Of a DNA stretch of 21,771 nt, positions 10,398-19,400 are shown piece after piece; position 1 is the stretch's first letter, and each line of letters opens with the position of its first letter. Made by a program: the position numbers and the translations under genes. Below the pieces are notes generated by a model that was not told the origin of the DNA, ran no database searches, and worked only from the letters and a program-made list of their open reading frames with translations. The stretch lies in the NCBI GenBank assembly GCA_019649035.1, contig BMAT01001699.1:179348-201118 (forward strand). Direction: 5' to 3'. Origin of the DNA: Elysia marginata (Eukaryota > Mollusca > Gastropoda > Plakobranchidae).

Positions 10398-13388
10398 GTA
10401 AATAAATTTTAAGAACATGAAGAGAGTACAAAGGCGATCAAGTTACAATAAGTGTATAAAAATATATGCATGTTAAGGCCAAAGCTAGCCCAGTTTTCTC
10501 AAAATAATATTTATTACTTTTTAATAAAAAAATTATATGGATCTAACCTTTAATTTACCCATTCTGAAAACCATACACCGCTTTAAAAATTATCTTCGTA
10601 TTCTCTAATATTCTTTGAAAATCTTTTTTTTTCCAAATCCCAGGTCTTTATGTGTAATAATTCACATCTTTGAAAACCGAAAACTAATGAACCCAGACTT
10701 AAATATTTAAATTTCATTTTACAAAAAAAAAAACCTGCTCGGCTTAACAATAATCTATGATAATAAATCGCAACGCATCTGATTAGCCTGTCGTTTGACC
10801 AGGTCTTCATGACACCAGAAGTACAATATAAACTTGTGTATGTGCCAACGAGTGTCACCTCTGTAGATGTGCGTCTCTCTGTAATTTCATGTGTACCGCT
10901 TCACTGTGTCACCCGTGCCCCTATTGAACAGTGCAAGAGAAGTGCTACTTTAGGTCTAAGATTGGTAATTTACACTTAGAGAGGGGTCCAACTGCAGGAA
11001 AGTTCTTATCCAGGAGGAATAGCTTCGTTTGCAGATAATTCATTTGATAAGTTCCAAGTTCATTATTATTTTAGTTGGACAGCGCACTTACAAACCTTCA
11101 AAAAGAAACGTCTTTAGCAGTAAAAATTGAACTGCAAACTCAACTCGCGGGCCAAGACCAGAGTCTCCATTTTCATGAATAAAGATGTAAAATAACGTTA
11201 ATTAAAGATAGATAATAATTTGAAAAACTATGAAAGTCTGCCTAAAAGATTAAAAAACAGTTTTTTTTATTAAGAATTTGTTTGCAAAACCGGGACTGCA
11301 ACTGGTTAAGATACTTACTTTGTCCGTGTTGACGAAGCCTAAATGAATACTACCGGCAATTTAATTTCTGTGCGACACAAGGGCTTCAAGATTTTTTTAA
11401 AAAAATTATTGCGACGCCTCAGATCGTATCTAGTTTTAGAAAGATATTCACCCCAAAATACATCCGCGTTTTAATTTCAAAACTAAACCAATCAGTTTTG
11501 TTTTTAAAATGTAGCATTGGCCGTGATAAAGTAAAGCTATTTTTGTATTTTACAACCCTTACTTAACTTACATTAGTTACCCTCAAACCGTAGCAATGTA
11601 CGTTATTATTTTTTGTTGGTTATTTTTAGGCGACAATCTTTTGAAAGCAATCGTCAATATTGTATTTTGGCTCACGCTCTTGGTGCAGAGGTTCTACTCT
11701 GTCTTCCACATCATAGGACTTGGTGGGATCCTGCTTATATTCAGGTAACGTTATCATTTTTAATTTTTGTGTTTTGTTTAAGACAGCGCCCATTTGGGGT
11801 TCATTAACCACAGATGAGGGAGGGGGTATGTAAAAGTTATCATTTTGTTCACTGAGTTCAACAGACATACCTCATAAATCCATGAGAACTGTAACCCTTG
11901 CAATGGACACAATCATTACTTTTCTATTTCTACGTAACAAACTTCAGTAATCCAAAGTCAGCTAGTGTATCGCAATGAGTATCTTTCCTACACCGACATA
12001 AAGTATCGAGGAAAGAAGCATAGGAACATTAATTTAGGAGTGGGTAGAGGGAGGAAGATCAATATGACAAGGGGCAGATGCAAAGAGATTTAGAATCGTT
12101 TTCTTTCTATTTTCTTTGTATGGTTAATCAAAGAAACTGCTTCCTTGTCCTATTTCTTTCCGTCATAGCAGGAAACACAAAGAAATTTTTTTTTAAAAAC
12201 GTGTAAGGGAACCCACGCAGATCAACGTGGCCAGAAAGGTGCTAGAACAACAGAAAACAGCATAAATCTAACTGAAAGACTGTAACGAAACCGTGAAAAA
12301 GTCAAATTGTATTTAAATAAAGTGAAAAAAATATTTTGAATCGATACATTAGAAATAAAATAAACCAAGTTTCAGCGTCTTCTCTGAGTTTATGGAAAAA
12401 TTATGCTCTTCCGTTCCAGAGACTCAATTGTGTGTCGGGATAATGTCCATCTATTAAAGAATCACATGTACATGTACGGCGGTACCGCTACTATAAAACC
12501 TTTGATGGTGTGGCACAACATATTATCAACTTTTTTTTCAAAGCTTTGTTCAAGAATCTGAAAATACTGATCTTATACAACGGAGTTAATATGCCCATGT
12601 TACGACAAATCGGTTTGACGAACGGTGCCAAATATGGATATTGGTCGCGAACTCTAAACAGGGGTAATCCGAAAAAATAACCATTGAGTTGACTTAACAT
12701 TTTGGACTGCCCAATACAATTCTAGCGACTCTCAAGGCTTATCACTGACGTCACATGATCCCATCGGCGAGATCAGTTGCGAACGGCGACGGGCAGTAAT
12801 TAAATGATGAATTGAGTAACTAAATTTTTATGCACAAGTATTATCACGTAAAGGCAGAAGGAGAATTTTTATCCTTCATAGTGTTGCTTTTTACATAGGG
12901 ACAAAAAAGTCATATTTAAAGAGATAGATAGATTTCAACGTCAAAGAAATCTGAAAATTATTCAAAAAGCAATGTAATTTCATCTATATGAACTAGTTCT
13001 CTAGACTAACTCACAAAGATTGGAAAAAAATACTCGAAAGATAAGCTTTGTTATTTGGTTAACTGATGTTCATCCTTTGAATTTCAACTTCGTTTGTTGG
13101 TCACAACTTGAAGCCTAATAGAAAGTGACGTCTCCAATGTTTCAGTGTTGCCGGAGGGTGGGTCTTCCAAATAGTCGAGGCCCCGATTGAAAACAGAACC
13201 ATTCAAAACATCATCCATAAGCGAACTGGGGTAAGATGGACGTAGTTTAAACGAAACTGTAAATAGATATACAGAATTTCAGATATCTTTCGATTGAGCT
13301 GCAAAATTTAATATCTAAAGATCTCTCGAACTCATATACATGTAACACCATCATCATCATCATTATCAGCATCATTATCATCATCATT

Positions 13389-13445
<57 letters not shown>

Positions 13446-16400
13446 GTCATTATCATTTTCTCCCCCAACCCTCCTACAGGCACTAAATTCTCGTCGCCAT
13501 AAAAGTTTTTTTTTTTTAAGATTTTCCATCAATTCGACCATTATCCATCTCATTATTATGAAGGTCCTTCTGAACATTGTCATCCTTTTCTAACCAAGTG
13601 AAGTCATCTGAAATCTCACATTTAAAGCTTATTTAATTTATAAGCTCAACACTAAGTCTAACTGTCATTGGATGTCCCCTATAATAGATATCACAAAACA
13701 ACGAGATGTCGACACCCCCCCCCCACACACACACTCAATGTTGGTCAAAGATAGAGGTCAGAGTAGTCGTTATATTTTTGCCGAAATTGGATAGATAATA
13801 ATTATAGTTTATAAATATATTTATGCCACAGGGGATTATTTTAATGTGGACTGACAAAAGGCATTTATGCACTCAACTATAGTTTTGAGTTGTCGCTCTT
13901 TTTCATTTTCTCTTAACTGCTGGCAATTTTTCCAATTCTATTAACTCTAAAATAATGGTAACTCTAAATCAAAACCATTTTTTGGGTAAAAGAAAATTCA
14001 CGTCAACTAGCTTTTAAAAAGTTATAGAAATAATAGCCTTTTTTCAGAGCCAAAACCATCTAGGTTGTGCATTAGTGGCCTTTTGCATGGCTTTTGTCAA
14101 TCCACCGATGTAAGGTACAGAGTACAACATGGTCCCACGTAACGGCATTAATGATCACATATCAAATGCAATAATGCATTCTGTCAGCTCACCGATGAAT
14201 GCACGGAGCATTAAATTGCACCATAAAAAGACATTAACGCCTTTTGTTCGCATAAAATAGTTCCATATCAAAGGCATTATGCATTAATGCCTTTGATATG
14301 CTATCATTTTATGCTCTGTACTTTGTTTGGTGGATAAAATGATAACATATCAAACTCAAAGGCATTAAGCTAGTCTATTCCGATTCTATGCATATTTTAC
14401 CTTTGAGTTTTGGAGGGAAGATGAAAATATCCGCAGGAAAATCGCATAGCTGCCTTTTGTCAGTCCACATTAGTTTTGATCCAGCGGGTACGGTGCTCGA
14501 CTACGGAGCGGGAGATTGCAAGTTCGAGCCACATACTCATCAGCTGAGCTGGACGTCACTCAGCAAAATAGCTTGGGTACCTGGTTTTTAACTGGGGAAG
14601 GAGAGGGTTGGGCTCCGTTTTCGCATGCTGCGCCCAAGACACGATATACCGTTCATACCATTGCCCCTAAAGCCACTCCGGCTAAGGTACTCTTTACCTT
14701 TGCCTTATTATTACTACACAATCATAAGGAGAAGACTGTGAGCAGAAGCATGGATCTAGTTTGTCTGAAGAAGACCGCGTCAGCCTTGGTGATGAGGCAC
14801 ACAGCTGGCAGACCTCTGACCTCCACCTGTTTTGATGACATTGATCGTATTGATGTGTCGATTAGGATAAATAGCCGGGGTAAAATCAAGTAAATAGCTA
14901 CGATCCCTAAATGCCATCAAGCACATTACGTGATGTTGCTAGTTCTAAGTATCAATTTAAAAGGTTGCGGCGTGGTGGTTCTTAAACATGTCACCGAAGA
15001 ACACAAGGTATAGGGATTTGTTGCCTCTAAGACACTGAGAACATATGAACAAACATTGTAACTCCCATGATTGGTCTAGTGGAGAAAATGAGACACAATG
15101 TTATGACGGCAATAACTTCCCATCCACTATGAATGTAGTCTTGATCTCGCTCCCTCTAACTATCAGTATCACCTCTTCGGTCCATTTAAACGCCGTCTTG
15201 AAAGAAGGAAGTTTGGAACAGATAAACTAAAGCCTTCATTGACGAAGTGAATCACTGAATAGTTAAAATTGGATGAAATTTCTTCAGGGAGGGCATACAT
15301 TCGTTAATACATCGTTGGCAAAACCGCATCTATCATCAAGGTGACATGTTCAAAAGATATCTATAAATAGTGAAAGGAACTTTGATGTAAGTTTCAATAA
15401 GTTAAAAAATGTGTTATGTTTTGCGATATTCGCATTCGTTTTCGAGGACCTCTTGTAGTGTAACAAAATTATCCTTAACCAATAACAAATTGCTATAATA
15501 TCCCCATCATCATTGCGAAAAATCATAAAATTATCATCATGATTAAGATCATAAACATTAGGGTTCTTATTATCACTACCATCGCTATATTCACTTACTG
15601 TCTACCATAATGATCATAATGTTAATAACCGTCATACACATAACCAATTTGTTGAACTGCAACTTCAGTACCAATATGACTGTCAACACAACAACATGAA
15701 AGTCCAGGCTGCTCTGGTTCTTTGATTATTGACGCCAACAATCTGCCCCCCCCCTCCCCTCCCTCCTTCCCGTACCACCCTTTCTTTTTCACATATTGTA
15801 CAGACAATGGAACAGTTTCGAACCAAGATCCGTAATAATGAGCCATTGAGGGAAGTGGACCTTTATGTGCAAGAGTACGAGTTTGTTTACATAAACGCTA
15901 TAATTGACGGCATTGTCATTCAAAACGGAAATTCCAAACTGTTGTGGTCGTTAAAGGGGGCTATCTATTATTGTGTGACCACGTACACGCTTATCGGTAA
16001 GAACTACACAACATTTTAGAGTTCAGGATATACATACATAAATTATTGTTTTTCAAAAAAGACTGCGCAGACTTTCATCAAGTAAAGTACATTTGTGAGG
16101 TGGTCAGGGAAAATCAAGCACTAATTTTTGACATATGAGTCACTGCCATTCTCATATAGTGTATTTCACGCCCTTCAAGAGAGGTTGAAAAACTTACATC
16201 TCCAGCTGTTCTTTGATCTGAGATATTTTCTTTCAAAGTATCAAACAAAAGTTGGCTGTATTTACAATTTTATTTTATTGAAAGGGCTCTGACTCAAAAC
16301 AAGTCTGAACGACTTTAGCCTGATTTTCCCAAACTGTTATACGCTTTACGGTGGGTATTTATTTATTGAGATGCTGTACGGTAGTCTAAATATAAAACCA

Positions 16401-19400
16401 GATAGATGAAGTACGTTTCCCCACAAGCTTTCGTTTCAAAGTAATCATGCAACTTCGCCATCGAAACTAACCGTAGGTCCAATACTGTGTCCCATTTCAA
16501 GTACAAATACTGAAAGCAGAATTTTGTTAAACATATGACAAAAATTAATTTTGATTTTACTCATTGACTTTGTAGCATACCAATCACTGGTTAATATATT
16601 ATAAATTTATGAATAGTGGAGTTTTCTTGAAGGTGCTAAAAACATCTCCTTTGGAGGTTCATGGTGGGTCAAGTAATGGTTGAATGCGGCAATTGCTTTT
16701 CGGAAACCAGTCCAGGTGAATGCGGACCATGGGAGCCACACATTGTGGGCCACTACATGTCATGTGGGGCAGAGATGTACACAAAATCACAAAATTTAGC
16801 TCACTTTGCTTCCTCATCAGCGTCAGAACCGATGTTTGTTGACGGTAGCTCTTTTATTAGTTGTTCTGTCGATGTTTGTTGACGGTAGCTCTTTGATCAG
16901 TTGTTCTGTCGGTTTTTGGTCCACTTGGTCGTTTTTTTCTTCAGTCCGGACATTCTTAGGTTTTGGGGTCCTAAAATGCGCCGTAGTGTTCATTGAGATG
17001 CGATCAGAGATTTACCAAGGAGATAAGCAGACGGTGTTTAGAGCATTTTTCTGCATCACATAAGGTCTTAAATGCTTCTCACTTGGCCTGCTCTTTGCTT
17101 GATGTTGGCATAGTCGAGCAGGTGCCATTTCTTTGAGCGAGGGGGAATCCATTGTCTATTGTTATACAGACGGAGTAGACCTACGTTGATTTGTTATGAG
17201 AAAAGTTGGTCTAGATCTGACGTTACCTTTGGGGTATGACAAAAATAGAAATGAACTTTTTAAAAATTACTACAGGAACTTTTTTATTTGATTTATTTTT
17301 AACTAAAAATCAATTGTAGACTATAGGCCTATACAGATCTTAAAGTCATTTCCTAAACCAGCGAAAGGTGTGATTAGTTTAATGCGCAGAAATTCTTGGA
17401 ACCCATGACAAATGTTTCGATTAAAGTCACCGGTTTCAAGTCAGCTGAAGAGTGACATAAATAGTGTTTGCATTTTGTTTTCAGGTTGTGCTGGAAGTCA
17501 AACATATAACTTATGCAGTCCCTACTTTCAATTACTATGTATAATTATTTGGTGTAATTAAAAATAATTCTGAAGTATACCAAGTAGTTTGGTTGTTTGT
17601 ATGCGGGAGAGACAGTGAGATAGATAGAGAGAGAATGTGTGCGAAAGAAGATGGGGAGATAGTGGGAAGGGGTCCATCTACTCTATCCATCTAATAATGT
17701 GAAAAAAAAATTGACAGATCAATGAATATAGGGACTAGAAACATTTGGCATTGTAAATAATTGCACTGACGGGGTCGTTATTGAGGTATATATAAATTAC
17801 ACTTTTTAAACTTACATTTTTTAAATTTACGTTTGGTTTCTTTGATAGCTTCACGATAAAAGTTTCGTCAATTTGTCTTTGAATTGAGGAAATGACAAGA
17901 GATTGGGGTTTCGCTTAAATTTACTTAATTGTTGTTCGTGTGGAAGTTTCTCGCGATTCAAAACTGATTGTCTTAAAGTTATAATTTTATATTTCTGTAT
18001 CCACCATTATTCAGTTGACTCTTTCCCTAATCTTTCGACATGTTGACTTGCTGCAATAATGATACTTCCACAGGTTTCGGCAACCTAGCACCAAGAACTA
18101 ACTTAGGTCGCCTGATCGCCATCTTCTACTCGGGCATCAGCATCCCAGTAGGAACGCTCGTGCTGGGCGAATTAGGCGACTTCATCGTCAAGGCCCTAAA
18201 ATTCTTCTATGTCCTCTTGCTCAAGTAAGCACTATGGAATGTTGTATTCCTAATGTTAACGATTTTATTTTTTATTACACCTTAAACTTGATTATTCCAG
18301 ATAATATAGGTAGAATACTGAAAATAAAATGGCTATGTCAGCTTCCATGAGCGGTAGCAAAGAATGTCTGCAACACAGTGCAAGTTCAGTGTTGATATCT
18401 TCGATGGATAATCGGAAATGTTTTATTCTATCACCGTCTGTCCTATGAAGGATGCTTACATCCCACAGCACGTAGATTAAAAAAATACCTTGCTTTGCTC
18501 AACATAAGTTGGAATTTTACAGCTTTACTGTTGCTCTTTGGTTTCTAAAATAATGTAAAAACTTTTCTGTTAGATCTTACTCTATCTTAACAATTAAAAT
18601 AAAACAATTTCAGATGCTTCAGGTGCAGACGAAAGAATAAAAACGCAGAGAAGAAAGAGGCGGCCAAAAAAGAGGCTGAAAAGGAAGCTGAGAAAAAGAA
18701 ACCTGTTGGCAAAAAAAAGGGCCAAAGGAAGGGCCGTCGGGATGCAGAGGATGAGGGCGAGGGGCCTCGCAAAAAAGGTGGTGGAAAAAGAAAAAAAGGA
18801 GGTGGCGGGAAGGGACGTCGTAAAAAAGGAGGTGGAGGGAAGGGGCGTCGTAAAAGAGAGGACGAGAGGGGGGACCCCCGCAAAAAAGGCTCTGATAGAA
18901 AGAAGGCTTCCAAAAAAGACGGTAAAAGGAAGAGACCTCGTGAAACAGACGATGAAAGCGGGGAGCCTCGCAGGAAAAAGTCTGACAAGAGAGGCGATAA
19001 GAAGAAACGAGGTAAATCTTCTGGGGGCAAATCGAACAAATCTAGAAACAATAAAGAGAGCTACGATAGTGACACGTGTAGCGAGAATCAGGGTACCTTA
19101 CAGGGTCAAAATCTATCTGCAAATGTCAGATACTACACACTTGCTTCGCAAGCCCCTAACTCAGAGAAAGTCGACATGACGAATAACATGCGATATAGTG
19201 AATACAAATCTGACAAGTGGAATCAGCACCGTCAACAAGGACAAGGAGTTAATAAAATTAATAAAATCAATATGGAAAAGAAATTAAGACCTTTGTATTC
19301 ATGTATAGAGGGGAACAAGCAAAAATGTTATTCCAACGAAATTTTTAACAGACGCAGCAGCGGTCATAACTTTTACTACAAGTTTTCAAGTAGTGAGTCT

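Larger units (their letters stand above)
15997..18073 (+). other. Intron 4 of the K2P gene, inside the pore-1 glycine codon
   Basis: It is a GT-AG intron of 2077 nt, phase 1, splitting G135 of the filter GFG. It contains the LINE remnant and 40-bp duplication listed separately, and a GAGA-rich patch at about 17606-17670. Confidence 0.93.

Noticed and set aside
11626..11868. 80-codon minus-strand frame over exon 2
   Set aside because: Antisense of TM1 coding sequence; the + strand frame joins to the K2P signature.
13349..13456. CRISPR-like array
   Set aside because: It is a simple trinucleotide microsatellite with no repeat-spacer structure, in a eukaryotic intron.
13247..13583. Poly-Met and poly-Asp minus-strand frames
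   Set aside because: They are readings of the (ATC)n microsatellite.
14388..14893. Two overlapping + strand frames
   Set aside because: They run through the MITE end and the SINE and show no protein family signal.
18587..19051. 154-codon minus-strand frame, P/F/L-rich
   Set aside because: Antisense translation of the Lys/Arg-rich purine tract; it has no motif and crosses the splice site.
18706..19179. 157-codon + strand frame, K/R/V-rich
   Set aside because: It is the shifted frame over the channel exon. The frame that joins exon 5 and continues to TM3 is the other one.
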